Shown: piece by piece, positions 15,287 to 25,312 of the stretch | How the letters are laid out: every line of letters starts with the position of its first letter | Numbering within the stretch: position 1 is the first letter of the stretch | From: an uncultured Oscillospiraceae bacterium | Lineage (GTDB): Bacteria > Bacillota > Clostridia > Oscillospirales > Oscillospiraceae | Direction: 5' to 3' | DNA length: 64,000 nt | NCBI GenBank assembly: GCA_934670025.1 | Contig: CAKUOS010000001.1 | Coordinates: 124,001-188,000 of the forward strand | Notes under the pieces: generated by a model | What the model was told of the DNA's origin: nothing | Databases searched by the model: none | The model's input: only the letters and a program-made list of their open reading frames with translations | Position numbers and translations under genes: made by a program

Positions 15287-15991
15287 TTATTCCTTGACCC
15301 GGTATCCGCAAAACCGGATGGCCGCCTTTGCCAGCTCCGCCGTCGGATCGACGAACGGCCCTTCTTCCGGCAGCGTGTCGGCCACGATAGGCAGCTCCGT
15401 GCAGCCGAGGATGAAGTAGTCCGCGCCCTTCGCGCGCAGACCGTCCAGCAGCGCCTTCCACGTCTCTTCCTCGGGCGTGAGCGGCTTTGACGCCTTTACG
15501 ACGTCGTAGATGAGGTGCATGAGCGTGTCCTGTTCCGCCGCGTCCGGTGTCAGATGGCACACGCCTGCGCTGTCCAGCGCGTCATGATACAACTTCGAGG
15601 CCAGCGTTCCCTTCGTCGCAAGGATCGCGGCGGTTTTCCCGGGGAACTGCGCGGCGCACGTCTTCGCCGTGGCGTCAAGCATACTGATGAACGGGATCTT
15701 CGTCTGCTGCTGCAGGTTCGGCAGGAAATAGTGCGCCGTGTTGCAGGGCATGATGACGCAGTCCGCGCTGCAGGCCTCCAGATGGCGCAGCGCAGAAAGC
15801 ATCTCGGGTACGGGATCTCTCCCGCCCGCGAGGATCGCCGCCGTGCGGTCGGGGATCTGCGCGTTGGAATCGATGTAGACGCGGATATGGTCGTTGTCGC
15901 TGGCCGCGTCGGTCAGAAGCGTAATCTTGCGGAACAGGTCCGCCGTTGCCAGCGGCCCCATGCCGCCCAGAATACCGATGGTTTTGTTCAT
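15287..15991 (-). CDS. Aspartate/glutamate racemase family protein
   Basis: A 234-residue enzyme beginning MNKTIGILGGMGPLATADLF, the hallmark of the cofactor-independent Asp/Glu racemase superfamily. The two catalytic cysteines lie in MPCNTAHYF and LGCTELP. It should interconvert L- and D-aspartate (or glutamate), useful for D-amino acids in the cell wall. AGGAGG precedes the ATG. It is the third gene of a HAD-TSUP-racemase operon, 18 nt after the TSUP gene. The upstream Asp/Glu-type symporter gene is adjacent but has its own promoter. Confidence 0.92.
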   Translation of the reverse strand: MNKTIGILGGMGPLATADLFRKITLLTDAASDNDHIRVYIDSNAQIPDRTAAILAGGRDPVPEMLSALRHLEACSADCVIMPCNTAHYFLPNLQQQTKIPFISMLDATAKTCAAQFPGKTAAILATKGTLASKLYHDALDSAGVCHLTPDAAEQDTLMHLIYDVVKASKPLTPEEETWKALLDGLRAKGADYFILGCTELPIVADTLPEEGPFVDPTAELAKAAIRFCGYRVKE

Positions 15992-16009
15992 GAAAATGAT
16001 CCTCCTGCT

Positions 16010-16783
16010 CTATCCGGTGATAAGCCCCTGCAAGACCTTTGCGGCCAGCAGGATCAGAACGATGATAACGGCGGGCTTGACGATCTTCGAACCGTTTTTG
16101 ATGGCCAGACCCGCGCCGAGGAAGTGCCCCAGAAAGCTCGTGACCGTGCCGATGAGGCCGAGCACGAGAAAGACCTTCCCGCTCATGAAGCTCGTAACGA
16201 GCGCGCCGATGTTCGACGCCAGATTGACGAGCTTTACGTTGCCGCCGGCCGTGCGCACGTCGAGCCCGCCGAGATTGCAGAAGATCAGCAGCAGGAACGT
16301 GCCCGTGCCGGGCCCATAGAACCCGTCGTAAGCGCCGACGACGAGCGAAGCGAGGTACACGACGGCCATCTGCTTTTTCGGCTCGATCGCGCGCCGCTGC
16401 TCGGGCAGCTGCCGCTGCCGCAGCACGACGAACGCCACGACCGGCAGAACGACAAGCAGCAGATACTGCAAATACACCTCGGAGATCATCAGCTGGAGCT
16501 TCGTCCCGAAGTGCGAGCCGGTCAGCGCCAGCACGATCGACGGCACGCCGAGCTTCCAGTCGACATAGCCGCTTTTGATATACCGGCCCGTGGACGCAAG
16601 ACTCCCCAGCCCGGCCGAGAGCTTGTTCGTGCCCAGCGCGTAGTGCATCGGAAGCCCGGCCAGCAGATACGTCGGCACGGAGATGATCCCGCCGCCGCCG
16701 GCGATGGCGTCCATAAACGACGCAAAAAACACGCCCACGGCCACGATCAGGGCCATTTGCCACGTCAGATCCACAGCACCCAT
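16010..16783 (-). CDS. TSUP family permease (TauE/SafE, YfcA-like)
   Basis: A 257-residue membrane protein with about seven to eight helices. AGGGGIISVPTYL near the N-terminus and YDGFYGPGTGTFLLL in the second half are the duplicated motifs of the sulfite exporter TauE/SafE family. Members export small sulfur- or carbon-containing anions such as sulfite, sulfoacetate or organic acids. The start overlaps the HAD gene stop by one base (TGATG), so the two are translationally coupled. Substrate unknown. Confidence 0.88.
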   Translation of the reverse strand: MGAVDLTWQMALIVAVGVFFASFMDAIAGGGGIISVPTYLLAGLPMHYALGTNKLSAGLGSLASTGRYIKSGYVDWKLGVPSIVLALTGSHFGTKLQLMISEVYLQYLLLVVLPVVAFVVLRQRQLPEQRRAIEPKKQMAVVYLASLVVGAYDGFYGPGTGTFLLLIFCNLGGLDVRTAGGNVKLVNLASNIGALVTSFMSGKVFLVLGLIGTVTSFLGHFLGAGLAIKNGSKIVKPAVIIVLILLAAKVLQGLITG

Positions 16784-17607
16784 CAGAATACGCCCTCCAC
16801 GATCTTATTGAGTACGTCGGCCACGCCGCCGTCCTCATTCGACGGCGCAACGTAGTCCGCGGTCTTTTTGAGCGCCTCTTCGCCGTTTGCCATCACGACG
16901 GACAATCCCGCGTAGTCGAGCATCGCGCGGTCGTTGCTGCTGTCGCCGATGGCCGCGACCTGTTCGCGCGCGAGGCCGAGCTTTTTTGCCAGCGCTTCGA
17001 GCGCGACGCCCTTGCTCGTGCCGGGGTTCATGACCTCCAGATCGATGAAGCCCGCGCCCGTCACGAAATACGGCAGCTGCGAAAGATCATCCATCGCGCG
17101 GCGGCACTCCTCCGGGCTTGAAAACGGCGCGTAGAACTTCTCCACCGGCTCCTGCCACGCCTCGATTATCGCGTCCAGATCGTCGACGATGACGTGCGAA
17201 TGCTCAAACAGCCAGCGGAAGTTGTCGGAATAATAACGGCTGAAGTTTTCCATCTGTTTGCGCGGATTATAGACCTTGCCGCCCGAAACAAAGCTCACGA
17301 GGCCGTCGTATTTGCGCAGATGGCTGTAGATGCGCCGCGCGTCGTCCGGTGAGAGCGGGCAGTGGTAGAGTATTTCGCCGCTCTTCATGTCCTGCACCAT
17401 CGAGCCGGTCTGCGTGATGGCGTAGCGGATCTGCGGCAGCGCGTCAAACACATACGTACATTCCCCGGCCGTCCGTCCGGTACACAGCACCAGCTGCACG
17501 CCGTGCGCCACGGCGCGCGCGGCCGCTTCCCGCACGCAGGGGAGAATGCGCTGGTCCGCCGTGACCAGCGTGCCGTCGACGTCGACGGCGACAAGCCGAA
17601 TCGCCAT
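16783..17607 (-). CDS. Cof-type HAD-IIB family phosphatase
   Basis: A 274-residue haloacid dehalogenase-like hydrolase. Motif I is AVDVDGTLV (nucleophilic Asp), motif II the LCTGRT region, motif III a lysine near TSKGVALEALAKKLG, and motif IV IGDSSNDRAML. The cap between about residues 85 and 190 is of C2B type, as in Cof/YidA enzymes that dephosphorylate sugar or nucleotide phosphates. First gene of a three-gene operon; promoter at 17640-17668. Confidence 0.9.
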   Translation of the reverse strand: MAIRLVAVDVDGTLVTADQRILPCVREAAARAVAHGVQLVLCTGRTAGECTYVFDALPQIRYAITQTGSMVQDMKSGEILYHCPLSPDDARRIYSHLRKYDGLVSFVSGGKVYNPRKQMENFSRYYSDNFRWLFEHSHVIVDDLDAIIEAWQEPVEKFYAPFSSPEECRRAMDDLSQLPYFVTGAGFIDLEVMNPGTSKGVALEALAKKLGLAREQVAAIGDSSNDRAMLDYAGLSVVMANGEEALKKTADYVAPSNEDGGVADVLNKIVEGVF

Positions 17608-17639
17608 AAAAATCGCCCCATTCCTTGAAAATCAAGCTC

Positions 17640-17668
17640 ATTTTACCAGCCGCGCGCGCGTAAATCAA
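17640..17668 (-). promoter_or_regulatory. Promoter of the HAD-TSUP-racemase operon
   Basis: On the minus strand TTGATT (17663-17668), 17-nt spacer, TAAAAT (17640-17645), about 33 nt before the start codon. Confidence 0.7.
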
Positions 17669-17712
17669 GCCGCTGAAATTCACAATTTCTTCTTTTTTTA
17701 CCGCAGTGCGTG

Positions 17713-17721
17713 TGGTATAAT
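17713..17721 (+). promoter_or_regulatory. Extended -10 of the secA promoter
   Basis: TGGTATAAT is an extended -10 element (TGN-TATAAT), 64 nt before the secA ATG. The expected -35 position is a T-rich run without a good TTGACA match, which extended -10 promoters tolerate. Confidence 0.6.
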
Positions 17722-17784
17722 CTTAAAATTAGAATATGCATGGTCCGCCGCCGAACGCTGCACGGCGGAGAAAGGTTTTTTATC

Positions 17785-20556
17785 ATGGGAGTATTTACGA
17801 AATTATTCGGCACCCGGTCTGAGCGCGAGGTGAAGAAGCTGAACGCGCAGGTCGAGGCCGTCATGGCGCTCGAAGCGCCGTATCAGAAGCTCACCGACGG
17901 CGAGCTTCGCGCAAAAACGCAGGAGTTCCGGAACCGGCTTTCGCAGGGGCAGACGCTCGACGAGCTTCTGCCCGAGGCGTTCGCCGTCTGCCGTGAGGCG
18001 GCAAGCCGCGTGCTCGGGATGCGGCCGTACCGCGTGCAGGTCGTCGGCGGCATCGTGCTGCATCAGGGCCGCATCGCCGAAATGAAGACCGGCGAAGGCA
18101 AGACGCTCGTTGCCATCCTGCCCGCGTACTTAAACGCGCTGACGGGCAAGGGCGTGCACATCGTCACCGTCAACGATTATCTTGCCAAGCGCGACTCGGA
18201 GTGGATGGGCAAGGTCTACCGCTTCCTCGGCCTGTCCGTGGGCCTCATTATCCACGATCTGACCGCCGAGCAGCGCCGCGCGGCCTACGCCGCCGACATC
18301 ACCTACGGCACAAATAACGAGCTGGGCTTCGATTACCTGCGCGACAATATGGCCATCTACAAGCAGGAGATGGTCCAGCGCGGGCACAACTTCGCCATCG
18401 TCGACGAAGTCGACTCCATCCTCATTGACGAGGCGCGCACGCCGCTCATCATCTCCGGTAAGGGCGAGGAGTCGTCCAAGCTGTATGAAATGGCGGATTT
18501 CTTCGTCTCGCGCCTGAAAAAGCAGGTCTTCTCCACCACCGACGACAAGGAATTGCAGGATCAGTACGACTGCGACTACGTCGTCGACGAAAAGGACCGC
18601 ACGGTGTCGCTGACGCAGAAGGGCATCGAAAAGGCCGAGCAGTTCTTCAACGTTGAAAACCTCGCCGATCCCGAAAACGCCACGCTCTCGCACCATATCA
18701 ACCAGGCCATGAAGGCCCGCGGCCTCATGAAGCGCGATATCGACTACGTCGTCAAGGACGGCCAGGTCATCATCGTCGACGAGTTTACCGGCCGCCTGAT
18801 GTACGGCCGCCGGTATAACGAGGGCCTCCATCAGGCCATCGAGGCCAAGGAGGGTGTCAAGGTCGCAAGCGAAAACAAGACGCTCGCCACCATCACGTTC
18901 CAGAATTTCTTCCGCCTGTACGACAAGCTCTCCGGTATGACCGGCACGGCGCTGACCGAGGAAGAGGAATTCTCCGGGATCTACAATCTCGACGTCGTCG
19001 AGATCCCGACGAACAAGCCCGTCATCCGCGTCGATCATCCCGACGTCGTCTACAAAACGGAGCCCGGCAAATACCGCGCCGTCATCGCGCAGATCAAAGA
19101 ATGCCACCAGAAGGGCCAGCCGGTGCTGGTCGGCACGATCTCCATTGAAAAATCGGAGCTTCTGTCGCAGCTTTTAAAGCGCGAGGGCATCCCGCACAAC
19201 GTGCTGAACGCCAAGCACCACGAAAAAGAGGCCGAGATCGTCGCGCAGGCGGGCCATCTGGGCGCCGTGACCATCGCAACGAACATGGCCGGCCGCGGCA
19301 CCGACATCATGCTCGGCGGCAACGCGGAATATATGGCGAAAAGCGAGCTGCGCAAGCAGGGGCTGAGCGACGAAGTGATCGCGGAATCCAATTCCTTCGC
19401 CGACACCGACGATCCCGGGATCCTCGCCGCGCGCGCGGCGTATACGGAGGCGTACAAGCGCTTCAAGGCCGAGACGGACAAGCAGGCCGAGCTTGTGCGG
19501 CAGGCCGGCGGCCTGTTCATCATCGGCACCGAGCGGCACGAGTCCCGCCGGATCGACAACCAGCTGCGCGGCCGCTCCGGCCGGCAGGGCGACCCCGGCG
19601 AAACGCGGTTCTACCTCTCCATGCAGGACGATATCATGCGCCTGTTCGGCTCCGAGCGCATCATGAACATGATGGAGACGCTCGGCATCGACGAGGATAC
19701 GCCCATCGACGCCAAGATCCTCTCCGGCGCGATCGAAAACGCGCAGAAGTCCGTCGAGAGCCGCAACTATCAGTCCAGAAAGAGCGTCCTGGAATACGAC
19801 GATGTCATGAACGTGCAGCGCAAGATCATCTACGAGCAGCGCCGGCAGGTGCTCGACGGCGAGGATCTGCAGAAGAACATCCGGTCCATGATGAAGTTCT
19901 ATGTGGACACCTATGTCGCCAGCGCCTTCGGCGAGCAGCCGAAGCTGGCCGACAAGCAGCATTTCTTCGAAATGATGACGCATTTCGAGCCCATCTTCTT
20001 CCCCACCGGCACCTGGCTCGTCTCGGACGCGGAGCTGCAGACGCTCACGCGTGAGGACGCGGAGGAGAAGATCCTCTCGCTCATGCAGCGCGCGTACGCG
20101 AAGAAGGAGGAGCAGTTCACCTCCCCCGTCATGCGCGAGGTCGAGCGGGTCGTGACGCTGCGGGTGGTCGACGAGTTCTGGATGGACCACATCGACGCCA
20201 TGGACGATCTGCGGCAGGGCATCCGCCTGCGCGCCTACGCGCAGACCGACCCCGTCATCGAGTATAAGCGCGAGGGCTTTGACATGTTCGAGGCCATGAA
20301 CGACGCAATCAAGGAAGAGATCGTCCGCCGCGTCTTCCTCGTCCGCATCAAGACGAACGAGGAAATCAAGCGCCAGCGCGTCGCGAAGGTCACCGGCGAG
20401 GGAGCCGGCGGCGACAAGACCGTCAAGCGCCAGCCCGTCGTCAAGAAGATCAAGGTCGGCCCGAACGACCCGTGCCCGTGCGGCAGCGGCAAAAAGTATA
20501 AAAAATGCTGCCGCGACAAGGATCTTGCCGCCGAACGCGGCCAGCAGAGCAATTGA
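17785..20556 (+). CDS. secA: Preprotein translocase ATPase SecA
   Basis: A 923-residue SecA that powers protein export through SecYEG at the membrane. It starts [20 protein letters not shown]. Visible motifs: [21 protein letters not shown] (Walker A), [19 protein letters not shown] (DEAD box plus specificity region), [16 protein letters not shown] and [20 protein letters not shown] (motifs V and VI), and the C-terminal zinc/SecB-type tail [21 protein letters not shown] at 17785 was chosen over the longer frame because GAGAAAGG lies just upstream and the upstream part includes the promoter. The pgeF gene starts 2 nt after the stop. Confidence 0.98.
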   Translation: MGVFTKLFGTRSEREVKKLNAQVEAVMALEAPYQKLTDGELRAKTQEFRNRLSQGQTLDELLPEAFAVCREAASRVLGMRPYRVQVVGGIVLHQGRIAEMKTGEGKTLVAILPAYLNALTGKGVHIVTVNDYLAKRDSEWMGKVYRFLGLSVGLIIHDLTAEQRRAAYAADITYGTNNELGFDYLRDNMAIYKQEMVQRGHNFAIVDEVDSILIDEARTPLIISGKGEESSKLYEMADFFVSRLKKQVFSTTDDKELQDQYDCDYVVDEKDRTVSLTQKGIEKAEQFFNVENLADPENATLSHHINQAMKARGLMKRDIDYVVKDGQVIIVDEFTGRLMYGRRYNEGLHQAIEAKEGVKVASENKTLATITFQNFFRLYDKLSGMTGTALTEEEEFSGIYNLDVVEIPTNKPVIRVDHPDVVYKTEPGKYRAVIAQIKECHQKGQPVLVGTISIEKSELLSQLLKREGIPHNVLNAKHHEKEAEIVAQAGHLGAVTIATNMAGRGTDIMLGGNAEYMAKSELRKQGLSDEVIAESNSFADTDDPGILAARAAYTEAYKRFKAETDKQAELVRQAGGLFIIGTERHESRRIDNQLRGRSGRQGDPGETRFYLSMQDDIMRLFGSERIMNMMETLGIDEDTPIDAKILSGAIENAQKSVESRNYQSRKSVLEYDDVMNVQRKIIYEQRRQVLDGEDLQKNIRSMMKFYVDTYVASAFGEQPKLADKQHFFEMMTHFEPIFFPTGTWLVSDAELQTLTREDAEEKILSLMQRAYAKKEEQFTSPVMREVERVVTLRVVDEFWMDHIDAMDDLRQGIRLRAYAQTDPVIEYKREGFDMFEAMNDAIKEEIVRRVFLVRIKTNEEIKRQRVAKVTGEGAGGDKTVKRQPVVKKIKVGPNDPCPCGSGKKYKKCCRDKDLAAERGQQSN

Positions 20557-20558
20557 TT

Positions 20559-21365
20559 ATGTTTCATACCGTCAAACAGGGAACTCTTGAATATCTGACC
20601 GCCGACGCGCTCCGGGGCAGCATCCACTGCTTCTCCACGCGCCTCGGCGGCGTGAGTGCGGGTGCGCTCGCCTCGCTCAATCTCGGCACGCACCGCGGCG
20701 ACGACCCGGCAAACGTGCGCGAGAACTACCGCATTCTCGGCTCCGCCGTGGGCTTTGACCCGGAAACGCTCGTCTTTACGAAGCAGCTGCACACCGACGT
20801 GCTCCTGCGCGTCGGAAAAGGCGACTGCGGCACGGGTCTGGACCGGGAGCAGACCATCGTCTGCGACGGTCTGCTTACCGACGAGCCGGGCGTGACGCTC
20901 GTGGCGTTCGCGGCCGACTGCACGCCGGTCCTGCTGTTCGATCCCGTGAAGCAGGCCGTCGCCGCCGTCCACGCCGGCTGGCGCGGCACGGCGCAGGGCA
21001 TCGCGTACAAGGCCGTTTTGCGGATGCGCGCGGAATTCGGCTGCGAGCCGGGCGATATCCGCGCGGCTATCGGCCCGTGCATCGGAAACTGCTGCTTTGA
21101 GGTCGGCCCCGAGGTCCCGGAGGCCATGCGCCTGGCGCTCGGTCCTGCGGCCGAGGCCGCCATCGAGCCGCGCGGCGAAAAATTCCACGTCGATCTGAAG
21201 CAGCTCAACCGCCTGTGGCTGAAACGAGCGGGCGTGACGGCTGTCGACGTCAGCCCGGACTGCACGATGTGCCGTCCGGACCGCTATTGGTCGCACCGCG
21301 TCACCGGCGGCGAACGCGGCAGTCAGGCCGCGATCATCTCCCTGCGAAAGGAGCGAGGCGAATGA
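20559..21365 (+). CDS. pgeF: Polyphenol oxidase/laccase-domain protein (PgeF/YfiH)
   Basis: A 268-residue DUF152/YlmD/YfiH family enzyme. Key metal-site residues are in QLHTDVLLR, AADCTPVLLFD, AVHAGWRG and IGPCIGNCCFEVG; the C-terminal CTMCRPDRYWSHR block is also typical. Family members act as purine nucleoside phosphorylases/deaminases, and PgeF in E. coli removes mis-incorporated L-serine precursors in peptidoglycan synthesis. It lies 2 nt after secA and overlaps the next gene by 4 nt, so the three genes form an operon. Confidence 0.92.
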   Translation: MFHTVKQGTLEYLTADALRGSIHCFSTRLGGVSAGALASLNLGTHRGDDPANVRENYRILGSAVGFDPETLVFTKQLHTDVLLRVGKGDCGTGLDREQTIVCDGLLTDEPGVTLVAFAADCTPVLLFDPVKQAVAAVHAGWRGTAQGIAYKAVLRMRAEFGCEPGDIRAAIGPCIGNCCFEVGPEVPEAMRLALGPAAEAAIEPRGEKFHVDLKQLNRLWLKRAGVTAVDVSPDCTMCRPDRYWSHRVTGGERGSQAAIISLRKERGE

Positions 21366-22978
21366 ACCGCAGAATGCGCGCGCTCGTCGCGCTGACGCTG
21401 GCGCTTTCCATGCTGTGCGGCTGCTCGTCGCCCGCTGTCAGTGCATGGATCCGGAAGCTCTATCCCGCGGCGGACGAATCCGTCGCGGCCCAGCAGGCCG
21501 AAGGCGCCAACACGCAGAAGACCGGGCAGACGCTCACCGCCGTTGTCACCGAGACGTATCAGGAGCTTTCCTCCTTCGGTCTGGCCTATCAGCCCGACTA
21601 CGGCCTACAGCCCTATAACTGCCGCAGTCTCAATAACCGCGTCATCTTTTCCTTTCTCTACGAGCCGCTGTTCGCCGTGACGAACACGTATGAACTCACG
21701 CCCATTCTGGCCGAGCGCTACGCCGTGACCGACGACGGCCGCACCACGACCGTCATGCTGCGCAGCGGCGTGACCTTCCACGACGGCAGCGCCTTCACCG
21801 CCGCCGACGCGGCCTATTCGATCCAGTCCGCGGCCGGTTCGGAGTATTACGGCTCGCGTCTGCGCTTCATCGTCTCGGCCGAGGCGCAGGACGACACGAC
21901 GCTCGTCCTCACAACGAGCGAATCGTATGAGTGCCTGCCGCTGCTGCTGGATATCCCCATCATCAAAAACGGCTCTGCGGAGGAAGTCTGCCCGCCGGGC
22001 ACCGGCCCGTATCAATATGCCGGGACGAAGCTCACGCGCTTTGCCGGCTGGTGGCAGGATACCGAGCCGCTCGTCTCCTTTGACGAGATCACGCTGACCG
22101 AGTCGACCACGTCGGCCGACGTGCGCGACAATTTTGAGTATCAGAAGGTCAACATGGTCCTGACGGACCCCAATTCCTCGGCCTTTGCAGGCTTCCACAA
22201 CGACTATGAGCTGTGGAACGCGGAGACGACCATCATGCAGTACATCGGCTACAACATGAATTCCTCCGTCTTCTCGAACTACGGTCTGCGCGGCGCGATC
22301 ACCTACGCCATCGACCGCGAAACGCTCGTCGAGCAGACGTTCGGCGGCTTCGCCGCCGCGTCGACGCTGCCGTGCTCGCCATCCTCGCGCTATTACGACG
22401 TCAAGCTCGCCAATTCCTTCGCCTATGATGTCGGCTCCTATTACGATCAGCTTGCCGGCGCCTCGATCGAGGACGCCACCGGCGACGGCGTGCTCGACGT
22501 CTACGTTCCGTCCAAGGGCTATTCCGTGCCGGTCGAGGGGACGATGCTCGTCTGCTCGTCGAGCTATATCCGCGTGCAGGCCGCCAACGAGGTCGCCCGG
22601 ATGCTCAACGAGCTCGGCTTCAACATCACGGTCAAATCGATGGAATACAGTGAGTACAAACAGGCGCTGCTGCTCGGCGATTTCGATCTCTATTACGGCG
22701 AGGTGCGCCTGTCGCCGAATTTCGACCTTTCGCCGTTTTTCGGCGCGACGGGCACGCTCAACTACGGCAATCTGTCCGACAGCACGATGATGAACCTGTG
22801 CAGCATGGCGCTCGTCAACAGCGGCAACACCTATAATCTCTACAAGCGCGTATGTGAGCGCGGCTATATCACGCCCATCCTCTTCAAGAGCTACGCGCTC
22901 TATACCACGCGCGGCGCAGTCACGGAACCGGCGCAGTACATCGACTGGTTCCTGCCCTATACGCTGGACGCGGAATAA
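21362..22978 (+). CDS. Family 5 extracellular solute-binding lipoprotein
   Basis: A 538-residue protein with a lipoprotein signal (MNRRMRALVALTLALSMLCG ending in lipobox LCGC; lipidated Cys at about residue 21). The rest resembles OppA/DppA-type family 5 binding proteins: RSLNNRVIFSFLYEPLF, LAERYAVTDDGRTTTVMLRSGVTFHDGSAFTAADAAYSI, GLRGAITYAIDRETLV. Such proteins deliver peptides, nickel or sugars to an ABC importer at the membrane, but no permease or ATPase gene is nearby. The start is in an ATGA overlap with pgeF, so it is co-expressed with secA and pgeF. Confidence 0.88.
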   Translation: MNRRMRALVALTLALSMLCGCSSPAVSAWIRKLYPAADESVAAQQAEGANTQKTGQTLTAVVTETYQELSSFGLAYQPDYGLQPYNCRSLNNRVIFSFLYEPLFAVTNTYELTPILAERYAVTDDGRTTTVMLRSGVTFHDGSAFTAADAAYSIQSAAGSEYYGSRLRFIVSAEAQDDTTLVLTTSESYECLPLLLDIPIIKNGSAEEVCPPGTGPYQYAGTKLTRFAGWWQDTEPLVSFDEITLTESTTSADVRDNFEYQKVNMVLTDPNSSAFAGFHNDYELWNAETTIMQYIGYNMNSSVFSNYGLRGAITYAIDRETLVEQTFGGFAAASTLPCSPSSRYYDVKLANSFAYDVGSYYDQLAGASIEDATGDGVLDVYVPSKGYSVPVEGTMLVCSSSYIRVQAANEVARMLNELGFNITVKSMEYSEYKQALLLGDFDLYYGEVRLSPNFDLSPFFGATGTLNYGNLSDSTMMNLCSMALVNSGNTYNLYKRVCERGYITPILFKSYALYTTRGAVTEPAQYIDWFLPYTLDAE

Positions 22979-22981
22979 CGC

Positions 22982-23017
22982 AAAAAACTGCGCAGCCGAT
23001 GGGCTGCGCAGTTTTTT
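22982..23017. terminator. Bidirectional terminator between convergent genes
   Basis: A 16-bp perfect stem AAAAAACTGCGCAGCC / GGCTGCGCAGTTTTTT with loop GATG, serving both the lipoprotein gene and the convergent nicotinate phosphoribosyltransferase gene. Confidence 0.95.
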
Positions 23018-23027
23018 CTATTACCGT

Positions 23028-24485
23028 TCAGACGCCCGCGCTGCTCTCATGCAGCAGCCGGTCCTTGATCTGCCAGAGCTTCTGCGACAGATCGACATAG
23101 TACGTGTGCGGATTGTCAAAGCGCCGCACCTCTTCCCACAGCGTGTCGACCTGCTCGGCGCAGTATTTCTGGATCTCGTCCAGCTTCGGCAGCTTGTAGA
23201 CGAGCTCGCCGTTTTTGAAGATCGGCACCAGCAGCTCTTTGGCCGTGAAGTTATAGACCGTCTTGCGCTTCCACGTCGCCTGCGGGTCAAAGATCTCCAG
23301 CGTCTTCGTGTCGTCGACCGTCTCGTCATGGACGCACAGATAGTCCGCGATGGCCTTGCCGGTGTCCCGGCCAAAGAGGCGGTAGACCTTTTTGAAATGC
23401 GGATTTGTGATCTTGCCGACGTTTTCGCTGATCTTGATCTTGGGGATGATATTGCCGTTTTCGTCCTCGATGGCCGTCAGCTTGTACACGCCGCCGAACA
23501 CGGCCTCGGATTTTGCGGTGATGAGCCGTTCGCCGACGCCGAACAGGTCGATCTGCGCGCCCTGATTGAGGATATCCTCGATGATATACTCGTCAAGCGA
23601 GTTCGAGCAGGAAATCTTGCAGCTCTGCCAGCCGGCCTCGTCGAGCATTTTGCGCGCCTTTTTCGTCAGGTATGTCATGTCGCCCGAGTCGAGACGGATG
23701 CCGCACTTCGTCAGCCCGCGCGGCTTTAAAACCTCATCAAAGACGCGGATGGCGTTCGGGATACCGGACTTCAGCGTGTTGTACGTGTCGACCAGCAGCG
23801 TGGGATTGTCCGGATACGTCTCGCAGTACGCCTTGAACGCCTCGTATTCCGACGGGAACATCTGCACCCACGAATGGGCCATCGTGCCGCCGGCCGGCAC
23901 GCCGTAGAGCTGGTCGGTCAGCGTGCAGGCCGTGCCCTTGCAGCCGCCGATATACGCCGCGCGCGCGCCGTCGACCGCCGCGTCGACGCCCTGTGCCCGG
24001 CGCGAGCCGAATTCCAGCACCGTCCGTCCGCGCGCGGCGCGCACGACACGGTTGGCCTTGGTCGCGATGAGGCTCTGGTGGTTGAGCGTCAGCAGCAGGA
24101 ACGTCTCGACGAGCTGCGCCTGGATGGCCGGCGCGCGGACCGTCATGAGCGGCTCGCGCGGGAAGATCGGCGTGCCCTCCGGTACGGCCCAGATGTCACC
24201 CGTGAAGCGGAAATCGCGCAGATAGGCGAGGAAGCCCTCGTCAAACATCTTTCTGCTGCGCAGATACGCGATGTCGTCCTCGTCAAAATGGAGCTGGCTG
24301 ACGTATTCGATCGCCTGCTCCAGCCCGGCTGCGATGGCGAAGCCGCCGTTGTCCGGTACGGAGCGGAAGAAGATATCGAAATACGTGATGCGGTCCTGCA
24401 TACCCTGGACGAAATACCCGTTGCCCATCGTGAGCTCGTAATAATCGCAGAGCATACTGAGATTGGCATTTTTGCTGATATCCAT
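23028..24485 (-). CDS. pncB: Nicotinate phosphoribosyltransferase
   Basis: A 485-residue enzyme of NAD salvage: nicotinate + PRPP + ATP to nicotinate mononucleotide. It opens with LSMLCDYYELTMGNGYF, typical of the family, then TYFDIFFRSVPDNGGFAI, EFGSRRAQGVDAAVDGARAAYIGG (NAPRTase core), MAHSWVQMFPSEYEAF with the catalytic His region, and IRLDSGDMTYL plus FGVGERLIT near the phosphoribosyl site. ATG at 24485 with an AAGGAGAA ribosome-binding site. It follows the CYTH gene on the same strand with a 39-nt gap containing a small GC hairpin. Confidence 0.95.
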   Translation of the reverse strand: MDISKNANLSMLCDYYELTMGNGYFVQGMQDRITYFDIFFRSVPDNGGFAIAAGLEQAIEYVSQLHFDEDDIAYLRSRKMFDEGFLAYLRDFRFTGDIWAVPEGTPIFPREPLMTVRAPAIQAQLVETFLLLTLNHQSLIATKANRVVRAARGRTVLEFGSRRAQGVDAAVDGARAAYIGGCKGTACTLTDQLYGVPAGGTMAHSWVQMFPSEYEAFKAYCETYPDNPTLLVDTYNTLKSGIPNAIRVFDEVLKPRGLTKCGIRLDSGDMTYLTKKARKMLDEAGWQSCKISCSNSLDEYIIEDILNQGAQIDLFGVGERLITAKSEAVFGGVYKLTAIEDENGNIIPKIKISENVGKITNPHFKKVYRLFGRDTGKAIADYLCVHDETVDDTKTLEIFDPQATWKRKTVYNFTAKELLVPIFKNGELVYKLPKLDEIQKYCAEQVDTLWEEVRRFDNPHTYYVDLSQKLWQIKDRLLHESSAGV

Positions 24486-24524
24486 GACGTTCTCCTTGTT
24501 TTTGCCGCCGCACAGGCGGCATAT

Positions 24525-25124
24525 TTATTCAGCGAGCGCCCGCGCCCGCCGCAGCTTGCTTTGCAGCTCTTCCCGCAGACCGTAGGCCGTTTGCAGCGTC
24601 TGCACGAACGCGCCGAGCGTGTCCTGCGACCCTTCCGCAAGCTCCAGCTCGAGCTCGCACAGCGGCACCTCGCGGCCGCCGCCGGTCAGCTTCCCGGCAT
24701 CGCCGCAGACCATGCACGCCGTTCCGTCCGGAAGACGCAGCCGCGCCGTCCTGCGCGTGAATTCCGCGCCGCAGACCGGCCGCAGACCCGCCGGATCGAG
24801 CGTTTGGATCTCCTGCGGCGCGCCGAGCGCCGCAAGCTGCGGCAGCGCCTGCGCAAGCGTCTGCGCCTCGCATTCCCACTCTCCGCGCGTATGGCCGCCG
24901 CCGGGCGTTTTCATCGTGGCGACGCAGCGGCTGTTCTCCGTCCGCAGACGCAGCATCCACTTCCGCGCGGCCAGAAAGCCGTCTGCGGTGTCAAAATACG
25001 TCGTGCGCATCCGAATGCTCCGATACGGCTCCTGCCGGTATGCGGCGATCTGCGCGCCGTCCAGCACGCGCGCAAGCAGCGCCGCGTCCCGGACCGCGAG
25101 CTTATATTCCGTTTCCGTTCCCAC
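24525..25124 (-). CDS. CYTH domain (triphosphate tunnel) protein
   Basis: A 199-residue protein starting MGTETEYKLAV; the ExExK signature (ETEYK) defines the CYTH superfamily. Further charged strands of the tunnel are RTTYFDTADGFLAARKWMLRLRTEN, VATMKTP, ELELELAEG. Members hydrolyse inorganic triphosphate or thiamine triphosphate, or make cAMP. It starts with GTG (25122-25124), 4-5 nt after GGAAGGACGAGG. There is no adjacent CHAD domain gene. The precise substrate is unknown. Confidence 0.85.
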   Translation of the reverse strand: MGTETEYKLAVRDAALLARVLDGAQIAAYRQEPYRSIRMRTTYFDTADGFLAARKWMLRLRTENSRCVATMKTPGGGHTRGEWECEAQTLAQALPQLAALGAPQEIQTLDPAGLRPVCGAEFTRRTARLRLPDGTACMVCGDAGKLTGGGREVPLCELELELAEGSQDTLGAFVQTLQTAYGLREELQSKLRRARALAE

Positions 25125-25312
25125 GTCCTCGCGTCCTTCCCCGATATTTTCTCCATTCTACGTCATTTCTCCCACAAACGCAAGATGGCTGGCAGACATT
25201 TCTTTTTTCAGATGGCACATATGATTTCCCCGCTCATTTCCCGACCGACTTCGCCGCCGCCCGCGTGCTACACTGCGCGCAGGATCTTAAAAACAGGGAA
25301 GGAGGCGTCGCT

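Noticed and set aside
25040-25312. N-terminal extension of SpoIIE in the same frame
   Set aside because: It overlaps the CYTH gene start, is Pro/Arg-rich and lacks a ribosome-binding site; GGAAGGAGG lies 8 nt before ATG 25313.
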